Of a DNA stretch of 16,555 bases, positions 1-9,280 are shown piece by piece. The DNA lies in assembly GCA_016183075.1 (NCBI GenBank), contig JACPFH010000566.1, positions 1 to 16,555 on the forward strand, given 5' to 3'. The position numbers and the translations under genes are program-made. How positions within the stretch are numbered: position 1 is the stretch's first letter; every line of letters begins with the position of its first letter. A model generated the notes under the pieces. The model had not been told where the DNA came from, did not search any database, and saw only the letters and a list, made by a program, of their open reading frames with translations. Source of the DNA: Deltaproteobacteria bacterium. GTDB lineage: Bacteria > Desulfobacterota > Binatia > UBA9968.

Positions 1-2114
<2,114 letters not shown>

Positions 2115-2118
<4 letters not shown>

Positions 2119-4244
2119 AGAGTATGCCCACAGCACTCCCACGCGATCTTCAGACTCTCGCGCGCCTGTATAACGTGCAGACCTCTTACTGGGACATCTA
2201 CGGTGAGCACAGGCGCTCGCCGGTCGAAGGCGTGCTCCACGTTCTTAAAGCGCTGGGGGCGCCGCTGGAACGCGCGGATGATGTGTCTGACGCGCTGCGA
2301 GAGCGCTTGCAGTCGCTCTACCGCTGTTTTCTCGATCCGGTAGTTGTCGCCTGGGACGGGAAGCTTGACGATCTGAAGTTGCGCTTTGCCGCAAAAGACG
2401 CGGCGCAACCCATCCGCTACGAAGTTGCCCTCGAAGGGGGCGAGTCGCGCGCCGGCGCCTGCGAAGCCATGCCGCTTGGCCGCGCTAGAGCGAAAGTGAT
2501 CGAGGGAATCCAGTACGGCTCGCGTCTCGTCCGCATTCCCGAGACCCTCCCCTTCGGTTACCACCGCTTATGGTTGAGCGTCGGGCTGCAAACCCGCGAA
2601 GCGCTGCTCATCTGCGCTCCGCGGCGCGCGCACGGGTCGCCCGGGGAGGAGCACAGAACTTGGGGCGTCTTCTTGCCCCTGTACGCTCTCCGATCGGAGA
2701 AGAGCTGGGGAGCCGGGGACTTCTCCGACCTGGAGCGGCTCCTCGAATGGACCGGATCGTTGGGGGGCAAGGCCGTCGGAACCCTTCCTTTACTTGCGGC
2801 TTTCCTGGACGACGGGCCCTTCGACCCGAGCCCCTATTCCCCTGCAAGCCGCCTTTTTTGGAACGAATTTTACGTCGATGTACGGCGCATCCCGGAATTT
2901 GCCCGCTGCCCGGCCGCCCAGGCGCTCGTCGGGGCGGAAAATCACTCGGCCGAGATCGGCGCGCTTCGCGCCGCACCCCTGGTTGACTACCGTCGTCTGA
3001 TGGCGCTCAAGCGCCGGGTCGTGGAGGAGCTTTGCCGCTATCTCTACGCCGAGCAGTCGGAGCGCGCGTCGGCCTTTCGCCGCTTTGTGGCGTCCCATCC
3101 GCAAGCCGAAGACTACGCGCGGTTTCGCGCCGCGGTGGAGAGAGCAAAAAAACCGTGGATGGAGTGGGCGCAACCCCAGCGCGACGGCGCGCTCGAGCCG
3201 GGCGATTACGAAGAGGCGGTGAAGCGCTACCACCTGTACGCCCAGTGGGTAGCTCAGGAGCAAATCCAGGGCGTGGCAGAGCGGACCGCCGGCGGCGGGG
3301 CCGAGCTTTATCTCGATTTTCCCCTCGGCGTGCACCGGGCCGGCTACGATGTCTGGCGCGAGCGCGAGGCTTTTGCCGCCGAGGTCAGCGGCGGCGCGCC
3401 GCCCGATAACTTCTTTACCAAAGGGCAAAACTGGGGTTTTCCTCCGCTCCACCCCGAGCGACTGCGGGCGAGCGGTTACCGCCACTACATCGCCGCGCTG
3501 CAACATCACCTCCAATTTGCCGGCCGGATACGCATCGACCACGTGATGGGGCTGCACCGGCTATATTGGATCCCGCCCGGGCTGGAGGCCGCCGAAGGCG
3601 TTTACGTCCATTACCGACCCGAGGAGTTCTATGCCATCCTGAGCCTGGAGTCGCACCGCCACCGCGCCCTCATCATCGGCGAGAACCTCGGCACCGTGCC
3701 CCCCTACGTGAATGCCGCCATGGCCAGGCACAATATCCACGGGATGCACGTCGGCCAGTTCGCCGTCCGGACCGATTCCCAGCCGGCGCTCCAGGAAATT
3801 CCTCGGCCTACGGTCGCAAGTCTCAACACCCACGACACCCCGACGTTCGCCGCGTTTTGGCGCGAAAGCGACATTGAAGACCGACTCGAGCTTAAGCTGC
3901 TTGATGAAGCCGCGGCGGCTCGAGAACGTGAGAAGCGTTGTCTCCAGCGTGAAGCCCTGATAGCCTTCTTAAGGAGCAGAGGAAAGATGGGCGACGCGGC
4001 GCCCGATGCGCAGGCAGCGCTGCAGGCGTGGCTCGGGCACTTGGCGGGCGAGCCCGCCGAGCTGGTTCTCGTGAATCTGGAAGATCTCTGGCTGGAGACC
4101 CGGCCGCAAAACGTTCCCGGCACGTGGAACGACTGTCCCAACTGGCGCCGCAAAGCCCGTTATACGTTCGAGGAGTTCTCCCGGATGGATTCGGTTCGCG
4201 AGTTTCTCTTGCAGCTCACTCAGCAGAGAAAGCAGGCGAGGTGA
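2115..4244 (+). CDS. malQ: 4-alpha-glucanotransferase (amylomaltase), GH77
   Basis: Cytoplasmic disproportionating enzyme that transfers maltodextrin segments between alpha-1,4-glucans and releases glucose. The 709-residue product has the long N-terminal region of the larger MalQ type (LARLYNVQTSYWDIYGEHR near residues 16-34), then the GH77 barrel: DPSPYSPASRLFWNEFYVDV near 236-255, the nucleophile region RIRIDHVMGLHRLYW with Asp475, IIGENLGTVPP with acid/base Glu523, and NTHDTPTFAAFW with Asp574. All expected catalytic residues are visible. The start is uncertain: GTG at 2115 overlaps the treS-mak stop (GTGA), while ATG at 2124 is three codons downstream with only a weak purine run before it; neither has a strong Shine-Dalgarno. 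One nucleotide separates it from glgB. It probably recycles short dextrins released by TreZ/TreY or the GH57 enzyme. Confidence 0.96.
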
Positions 4245-4245
4245 A

Positions 4246-6159
4246 ATGGCGGCCGCGAGAGAGAAAACACACTTGCTGACCAAGGACGACGTCTATCTCT
4301 TCAACGAGGGAAGCCATTTCCGGCTCTATGAAAAGCTCGGGTCCCATGTGGTGAACGGCCCCGAGAGCAGCGGCTGTTACTTCGCCGTGTGGGCGCCCGA
4401 TGCCGAAGGCGTGTGGGTCATGGGGAGCTTCAACGACTGGAACCAGCAGAGCCACCCCCTCCATCCACATGGGCAGTCGGGAATCTGGGAAGGCTTCATC
4501 CCGGACCTCGCCAAAGGGACCCTGTACAAATACCACGTCGCGTCGCGCTACAACGGCTACCGCGTGGATAAGACGGACCCGTTCTCAATCTTCAACGAAA
4601 TCCCGCCAAAGACCGCTTCCATTGTGTGGGATCTGGACTACCAGTGGGGCGATCAGAAATGGATGGAGCGGCGCCGCGAGCGCAACGGCCTCGACCGGCC
4701 GCTATCGATCTACGAGATGCATGCCGGTTCGTGGCGGCGTGTGGCCGAGGAAGGAAACCGCTCCCTTTCCTACCGCGAGCTGGCGCCCGAGCTCGCCGAT
4801 TACGTCGAGCAGATGGGATTCACCCACGTAGAGCTCCTGCCGATCATGGACCACCCCTTCTTCGGCTCGTGGGGATACCAGATCACCGGTTACTTCGCTC
4901 CGTCGGGCAACTACGGAACGCCGCAAGACCTCATGACCCTGATCGACACCCTGCACCAGCGAGGCATCGGCGTGATCCTCGACTGGGTGCCTTCTCACTT
5001 TCCCACCGACGAGCACGGGCTCGGTTTTTTCGACGGCACCCATCTCTACGAGCACGCCGACTCCCGTAAGGGCTTCCACCCCGAATGGGAGAGCTTCATT
5101 TTCAATTACGGCCGCAGCGAGGTGCAGAGCTTTCTCATCAGCAACGCCTTGTTCTGGCTCGACAAGTACCACGTGGACGGATTTCGCGTGGACGCGGTGG
5201 CGAGCATGCTCTATCTCGACTACGCCCGGCGGGAGGGTGAGTGGATTCCCAATCCATACGGTGGCCGGGAAAACATCGAGGCCATCGCGCTGTTGCGCCG
5301 CCTGAACGAAGAGGTCTATAAGAACTTTCCCGACGTGCAGACGATCGCGGAGGAGTCCACCGACTGGCCCATGGTCTCCCGGCCCAGCTACGTTGGCGGG
5401 CTGGGCTTCGGCCTCAAATGGGACATGGGGTGGATGCATGACACGTTACAGTACATGAGCCTGGACCCGATCCACCGACACTACCATCACAACAACCTCA
5501 CCTTCCGGATGATCTATGCTTTTCACGAGAACTTCGTTTTGCCGCTGTCGCACGACGAGGTCGTCCACGGTAAGCGCTCGCTCCTCGGCAAGATGCCGGG
5601 CGACGATGGGCAGAAATTCGCCAACCTGCGGCTGCTCTTCGGTTACATGTGCGCCCAGCCGGCTAAGAAGCTTCTGTTCATGGGCGGGGAGTTTGGACAA
5701 CGGCGGGAGTGGGTACACGACGCGGGCCTGGATTGGAATCTTTTGGATTACGATCGGCACCGCGGCCTGCAAAGATGGGTGACCGATCTGAACCGGCTGT
5801 ACCGCGGCGAGCCAGCCCTTTATGAGCTCGACTGCGAACCGGGCGGCTTCGAGTGGATCGATTGCAGCGACGCCGACTCCAGCGTCCTCAGTTGGATACG
5901 AAAAGGCAAATCGTCCAACAACATCATTCTGATCGCATGCAACTTCACTCCCGTGCGGCGCGACAACTACCGGCTCGGCGCGCCGCGCGGGGGCTTGTGG
6001 AAGGAAGCTTTGAACAGCGATGCCGGGGACTACGGCGGCGGCAATCAGGGCAATCTCGGCGGAGTGGAGGCAGCTCCCGTCCCGCTTCACGGCCGCCCCT
6101 ACTCCATAACTCTGACGTTGCCTCCGCTAGCGACAATCTTTTTTAAGAGCGAGGGGTAG
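4246..6159 (+). CDS. glgB: 1,4-alpha-glucan branching enzyme, GH13_9
   Basis: Creates alpha-1,6 branches in glycogen by cutting an alpha-1,4 chain and re-attaching it. The 637-residue length fits the short form that lacks the extra N1 domain. It has a CBM48-type domain (CYFAVWAPDAEGVWVMGSFNDWN, seen as two blocks near residues 44-66), ELLPIMDHPFFGSWGYQ marking the barrel, DGFRVDAVASMLY with nucleophile Asp316, TIAEESTDWPMV with acid/base Glu369, and LSHDEVVHGKRSLL with Asp437. LFMGGEFGQ follows near 480. It starts at an ATG one base after the malQ stop, with GGCGAGG upstream. The tail after about residue 600 is Gly-rich (DAGDYGGGNQGNLGG), a little unusual but in the beta-sandwich C-domain. 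Frame and motifs are intact. Confidence 0.97.
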   Translation: MAAAREKTHLLTKDDVYLFNEGSHFRLYEKLGSHVVNGPESSGCYFAVWAPDAEGVWVMGSFNDWNQQSHPLHPHGQSGIWEGFIPDLAKGTLYKYHVASRYNGYRVDKTDPFSIFNEIPPKTASIVWDLDYQWGDQKWMERRRERNGLDRPLSIYEMHAGSWRRVAEEGNRSLSYRELAPELADYVEQMGFTHVELLPIMDHPFFGSWGYQITGYFAPSGNYGTPQDLMTLIDTLHQRGIGVILDWVPSHFPTDEHGLGFFDGTHLYEHADSRKGFHPEWESFIFNYGRSEVQSFLISNALFWLDKYHVDGFRVDAVASMLYLDYARREGEWIPNPYGGRENIEAIALLRRLNEEVYKNFPDVQTIAEESTDWPMVSRPSYVGGLGFGLKWDMGWMHDTLQYMSLDPIHRHYHHNNLTFRMIYAFHENFVLPLSHDEVVHGKRSLLGKMPGDDGQKFANLRLLFGYMCAQPAKKLLFMGGEFGQRREWVHDAGLDWNLLDYDRHRGLQRWVTDLNRLYRGEPALYELDCEPGGFEWIDCSDADSSVLSWIRKGKSSNNIILIACNFTPVRRDNYRLGAPRGGLWKEALNSDAGDYGGGNQGNLGGVEAAPVPLHGRPYSITLTLPPLATIFFKSEG

Positions 6160-6162
6160 GAG

Positions 6163-6168
6163 AAGGAG
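6163..6168 (+). promoter_or_regulatory. Ribosome binding site of glgA
   Basis: AAGGAG lies 7 nt before the ATG at 6176. It supports this start over the in-frame GTG at 6239, which would give the usual short GlgA N-terminus (VKIAMVSPE). Confidence 0.8.
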
Positions 6169-6175
6169 TGTAGAG

Positions 6176-7678
6176 ATGGGTAAACAACAAACCAAAGCAG
6201 GACGAGAACGCCGAAAAAGAAAGGAACCGATCGGCCCTGTGAAGATCGCGATGGTCTCGCCCGAGATGGTGCCATTCGCCAAAACCGGCGGCTTGGCGGA
6301 TATGGCAGGCTCCCTCTGTCCGGCCCTGGAAAGGCTCGGCCTCAAAGTCTCTGTGGTCATGCCCGCCTACCGCTCGGTGATCCATGGCAACTTTTCGCTT
6401 ATCGATGGCGGGCTGAGCGTCTCGGTCCCGATCTCGGACCGGCAAGTGGAAGGCTCAATCCTCCAGACAAAACTCGGCCAGGGCATGGCCGTCCATTTTA
6501 TCCGCTGCGACCGCTACTTTGACCGGGAGGCCCTGTATACCGCTTCGGAAGGGGACTACGTGGACAATGCCGAGCGTTTCGTCTTTCTTGCCCGGGCCGC
6601 GCTCGAGGCGCTGCGCCCGAACCCCCCTCAGATCCTCCACTGCCACGACTGGCAAACGGCCCTGGCCATTGTCTTTCTGAAGGCTCAGCCTGAAAACTAT
6701 CCCGAACTCGCGTCGGTGAAGACAGTCCTCACCGTCCACAACCTCGGCTACCAGGGCCTCTTCGGGTATCCGGACTGGCACCTATTGAATCTGGATCGAA
6801 GCCTGTTCAACTTCAGGCAGCTCGAATTTTTTGGCAAGATAAACTTTCTCAAAGGCGGGCTGGTCTTTGCCGATGCGATCACCGCGGTGAGTCCGACCTA
6901 CGCCGAAGAGATCAAGTCGCCCGAGCAGGGTTTCGGCCTCGAAGGATTATTTCAGGAGCGGGCCCAAGATCTCTTCGGGATCTTGAACGGCGCGGATTAT
7001 GCGGTCTGGAGCCCGCAGGCCGATCGCTGCATCGCCCGGAACTACGGCGCAACAGACCTCGCGGGGAAAAAGGTCTGCAAAGCCGACCTGCAGCGCGCCA
7101 TGGGCTTGCCCGAAACCGCGGGTATCCCGCTCGTGGGTATGGTGTCGCGTCTGATCGCCCAGAAAGGGCTCGACCTGTTGGAGAAATGCGGCGAAGAGCT
7201 TCTCGGCCGCAATCTCCAGTTCGTCCTTTTAGGCAGCGGCGAGGCAAAATACGAAGCGGCCGTGAGGGAGTGGGCTTTGCGCCACCCGGGCAAGGCCTCG
7301 GTCCGCATTGGATTCGACGAGACCCTGGCTCACCAAATCGAGGCCGGAGCCGATCTTTTCTTAATGCCTTCACAATACGAGCCGTGCGGCCTGAACCAGC
7401 TCTACAGCCTCAAGTACGGCACGATCCCTATCGTACGGGCCACGGGCGGCCTGAAAGACTCCGTGATAGATTACCAGCCGAAAAGTCGCAGCGGCACCGG
7501 CTTCGTCTTCGGCCCCTATGAGCCTGCGGCGCTTCTCGACGCGCTCGATCGGGCGCTGAACCTTTTCGCCCGTCCCAAGGGATGGGAAGCGCTTGTCAAA
7601 AGAGCGATGGCCGCCGACTTCTCCTGGGACCGCTCCGCCCGCGCTTACGCCGAGATGTACCAGAGGCTTGTGTCATGA
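6176..7678 (+). CDS. glgA: Glycogen synthase (ADP-glucose type), GT5
   Basis: Transfers glucose from ADP-glucose to the non-reducing end of alpha-1,4-glucan. The 500-residue product has the GT5 N-terminal motif FAKTGGLADMAGSL (Lys36 is the ADP-glucose-binding lysine of the KxGGL motif), HCHDWQTA and TVHNLGYQGLF in the first Rossmann domain, then GMVSRLIAQKGLDLL, LLGSGEAKYEAA and the active-site loop MPSQYEPCGLNQLY with Glu402, followed by RATGGLKDSV. All are intact. The protein begins with about 21 residues rich in Lys and Arg (GRERRKRKE), which most GlgA proteins lack; the good ribosome binding site suggests they are translated. It is the last gene of block A, and the next gene in the route, glgC, follows only after a repeat-bearing spacer. 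Confidence 0.97.
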   Translation: MGKQQTKAGRERRKRKEPIGPVKIAMVSPEMVPFAKTGGLADMAGSLCPALERLGLKVSVVMPAYRSVIHGNFSLIDGGLSVSVPISDRQVEGSILQTKLGQGMAVHFIRCDRYFDREALYTASEGDYVDNAERFVFLARAALEALRPNPPQILHCHDWQTALAIVFLKAQPENYPELASVKTVLTVHNLGYQGLFGYPDWHLLNLDRSLFNFRQLEFFGKINFLKGGLVFADAITAVSPTYAEEIKSPEQGFGLEGLFQERAQDLFGILNGADYAVWSPQADRCIARNYGATDLAGKKVCKADLQRAMGLPETAGIPLVGMVSRLIAQKGLDLLEKCGEELLGRNLQFVLLGSGEAKYEAAVREWALRHPGKASVRIGFDETLAHQIEAGADLFLMPSQYEPCGLNQLYSLKYGTIPIVRATGGLKDSVIDYQPKSRSGTGFVFGPYEPAALLDALDRALNLFARPKGWEALVKRAMAADFSWDRSARAYAEMYQRLVS

Positions 7679-7709
7679 GCCAGCCGCATGAACCGCATTG
7701 GTCATGCAT

Positions 7710-7744
7710 TGCAAAATGAAAAGTGAAAATTGCAGATTGAGAAA
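7710..7744. repeat. A/T-rich heptamer tandem array, 5 units
   Basis: Five consecutive 7-nt units with consensus close to TGAAAAT, each starting TG (7710, 7717, 7724, 7731, 7738). The units are degenerate but stay in strict 7-nt register. The array resembles in style the heptameric STRR repeats known from cyanobacterial intergenic DNA, although the sequence here is different. It is the only A/T-rich island in the region and lies 31 nt after glgA. Confidence 0.6.
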
Positions 7745-7771
7745 TTTACGGACAAATCCCGTTAACAGCCT

Positions 7772-7837
7772 CGACCGCAGACCGCTGACGGTCGACGGTC
7801 GTCGGTCATCGGTCGTCGGTCGGCGGTCGTCGGTCGT
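7772..7837. repeat. GC-rich heptamer array with an inversion, hairpin-forming
   Basis: From 7789 to 7837 there are seven contiguous 7-nt units that all begin CGGTC (starts 7789, 7796, 7803, 7810, 7817, 7824, 7831); the commonest unit is CGGTCGT. Just upstream, in the same 7-nt register, 7772-7784 carries the reverse complement, GACCG twice. Bases 7772-7784 can pair with 7817-7829 at 12 of 13 positions. The array lies about 50 nt before the glgC start and could act as a dispersed palindromic repeat, an attenuator or an mRNA stabiliser. No U-tract follows, so a standard intrinsic terminator is not supported. Confidence 0.75.
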
Positions 7838-7874
7838 AATATGGCGTTTGCAGCGTCGTGAATAGTTCGAGCTA

Positions 7875-7880
7875 AAGGAG
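7875..7880 (+). promoter_or_regulatory. Ribosome binding site of glgC
   Basis: AAGGAG followed by 7 nt and the ATG at 7888. It fixes the glgC start and shows that the gene has its own strong translation signal, independent of glgA. Confidence 0.8.
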
Positions 7881-7887
7881 ACCCGGG

Positions 7888-9039
7888 ATGGACGTCCTCG
7901 GAATCGTCCTGGCCGGCGGTCGCGGAGAGCGTCTTTATCCGCTCACCACGGATCGGGCCAAGCCCGCTGTTCCCTTCGGAGGCAAATACCGTATCATCGA
8001 TTTCGTGCTCTCGAACTTCGTCAACTCGGGGATCCATGCGGTTTACGTCCTGACGCAGTTCAAATCGCAATCGCTGATCGAGCACCTGGAGCAGGGCTGG
8101 CGCATTTCCGATCTCATGCTGGGCCAATTCATCACGGTCGTCCCGGCGCAGATGCGCACCGGCGAGGAATGGTATCAGGGAACCGCCGACTCGGTGAATC
8201 AAAACATTTTCCTGATTCGGCGGCATGACCCGGAGATCGTCGCCGTCTTCGGCGCCGATCACATCTACCGGATGAATATCCGCCAGATGATCGACGAGCA
8301 TAGGAAAATGGGCGCCGAAGTTACGGTCGCGGCGCTCCCGGTAAGTGTCGACGAAGCGTCCCAATTCGGCATCCTCGCCGTCGACCAGGACTGGCGCGTC
8401 GTCCGCTTCGACGAGAAGCCTGCGGCGCCCAGGCCGATCCCTGGCGAGCCTACCCACGCCCTCGCTTCCATGGGAAATTACATCTTCAACACCGACGTCC
8501 TTGTCCAATCCCTCGCCGAAGACGCCGACAATCCTCACAGCAGCCATGATTTTGGCCGGGATGTGCTTCCCGCGCTGGTGGGAAAGCGGAAGCTCTATGC
8601 CTACGATTTCCGGAAAAACCGCATCCCCAGGCCGCACAAAGGCGAGGAGCCAAGCTACTGGCGCGATATCGGAACCATCGAGGCCTACTACGATGCCAAC
8701 ATGGACCTGCGCACCGTCGATCCCTCCTTCAACCTCTACAACGTCAGCGAAGGCACAATCATCAGCGGCAGCCTGGTTCGCGGCTCAGTTATCGGGCGCA
8801 ACGTCCGGATCCACAGCTACAACACCATCGAGGACTCGATCATCATGGATTGGGTTGAGATCGGACGGGGGTGCTGGATCCGGCGGACGATCATCGACAA
8901 AGGCAACGTCATCCTGCCGGGAACAGAGATCGGCCACGACATCGAGAAGGATCGGCAACGGTACTTCGTCTCCGAAAGCGGGATCGTGGTCATTGCGCGG
9001 TCTCAACCCAAAACCGCCTGGGTTCTCAGCAGTTCTTAG
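7888..9039 (+). CDS. glgC: Glucose-1-phosphate adenylyltransferase (ADP-glucose pyrophosphorylase)
   Basis: Makes ADP-glucose from ATP and glucose-1-phosphate, the committed step of bacterial glycogen synthesis. The 383-residue product starts directly with the nucleotidyltransferase signature GIVLAGGRGERLYPLT, followed by RAKPAVPFGGKYRIIDF, GTADSVNQN, FGADHIYRMN (catalytic Asp), MGNYIFN, SSHDFGRDVLP and YWRDIGTIEAYYDANMDL. The C-terminal part has left-handed beta-helix repeats (ISGSLVRGSVIGRNVRIH, DSIIMDWVEIG). It is shorter than the E. coli enzyme, mainly through a minimal N-terminus, as in many other bacteria; allosteric preference cannot be read from the sequence. It is the only gene here flanked by sizeable spacers on both sides, which suggests separate control. 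Confidence 0.97.
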   Translation: MDVLGIVLAGGRGERLYPLTTDRAKPAVPFGGKYRIIDFVLSNFVNSGIHAVYVLTQFKSQSLIEHLEQGWRISDLMLGQFITVVPAQMRTGEEWYQGTADSVNQNIFLIRRHDPEIVAVFGADHIYRMNIRQMIDEHRKMGAEVTVAALPVSVDEASQFGILAVDQDWRVVRFDEKPAAPRPIPGEPTHALASMGNYIFNTDVLVQSLAEDADNPHSSHDFGRDVLPALVGKRKLYAYDFRKNRIPRPHKGEEPSYWRDIGTIEAYYDANMDLRTVDPSFNLYNVSEGTIISGSLVRGSVIGRNVRIHSYNTIEDSIIMDWVEIGRGCWIRRTIIDKGNVILPGTEIGHDIEKDRQRYFVSESGIVVIARSQPKTAWVLSSS

Positions 9040-9073
9040 CCCGCGTCACTCATGAACCCAGGAAAAGTCACGA

Positions 9074-9103
9074 TGGACCGTGGACCGAGGGGGCGACCGA
9101 GGG
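9074..9103. repeat. GACCG heptamer pair and a 9-nt direct repeat
   Basis: TGGACCG occurs twice in tandem (9074-9080, 9081-9087), and GACCGAGGG occurs at 9083-9091 and again at 9095-9103. The GACCG core is the reverse complement of the CGGTC core in the array upstream of glgC, so related short repeats lie on both sides of that gene. Confidence 0.5.
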
Positions 9104-9161
9104 AAGCGCGAGCGAGGCTGCGGACGTAGTAACATGTAGGCTGGCGCAGGCCCTGACCATT

Positions 9162-9237
9162 TTGAACTGTTTGAACGTTTGGAACGTTTTGAACGCCGAA
9201 CGGTTCAAGCCGTTCAAGTCGTTCAAATCGTTCAACC
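9162..9237. repeat. Nonamer array with an inversion: long imperfect hairpin upstream of treZ
   Basis: Four 9-nt units near TTGAACGTT (starts 9162, 9171, 9180, 9189) are followed, after a 4-nt centre, by four units near CGTTCAAGT (starts 9202, 9211, 9220, 9229), the inverse of the first set. Bases 9162-9194 pair with 9203-9235: 26 Watson-Crick pairs, 3 G-U pairs and 4 mismatches, with an 8-nt loop. It lies 8-44 nt before the candidate treZ starts at 9245 and 9281, so in RNA it would form a large hairpin in the leader or between glgC and treZ. A dispersed repeat element or an attenuator are both possible. Confidence 0.8.
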
Positions 9238-9280
9238 GGTCGGCATGAACGCATCGGCGGCGGCAGGCGCAGAGTGGAGC

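Noticed and set aside
7772..7837. CRISPR-like array
   Set aside because: The units are 7 nt, contiguous and without spacers, and there are no cas genes.
7814..7842. Possible sigma-70 promoter for glgC with TAATAT at 7837-7842 as the -10
   Set aside because: Only 4 of 6 positions match the -10 consensus, and no acceptable -35 is found at the right distance within the repeat array.
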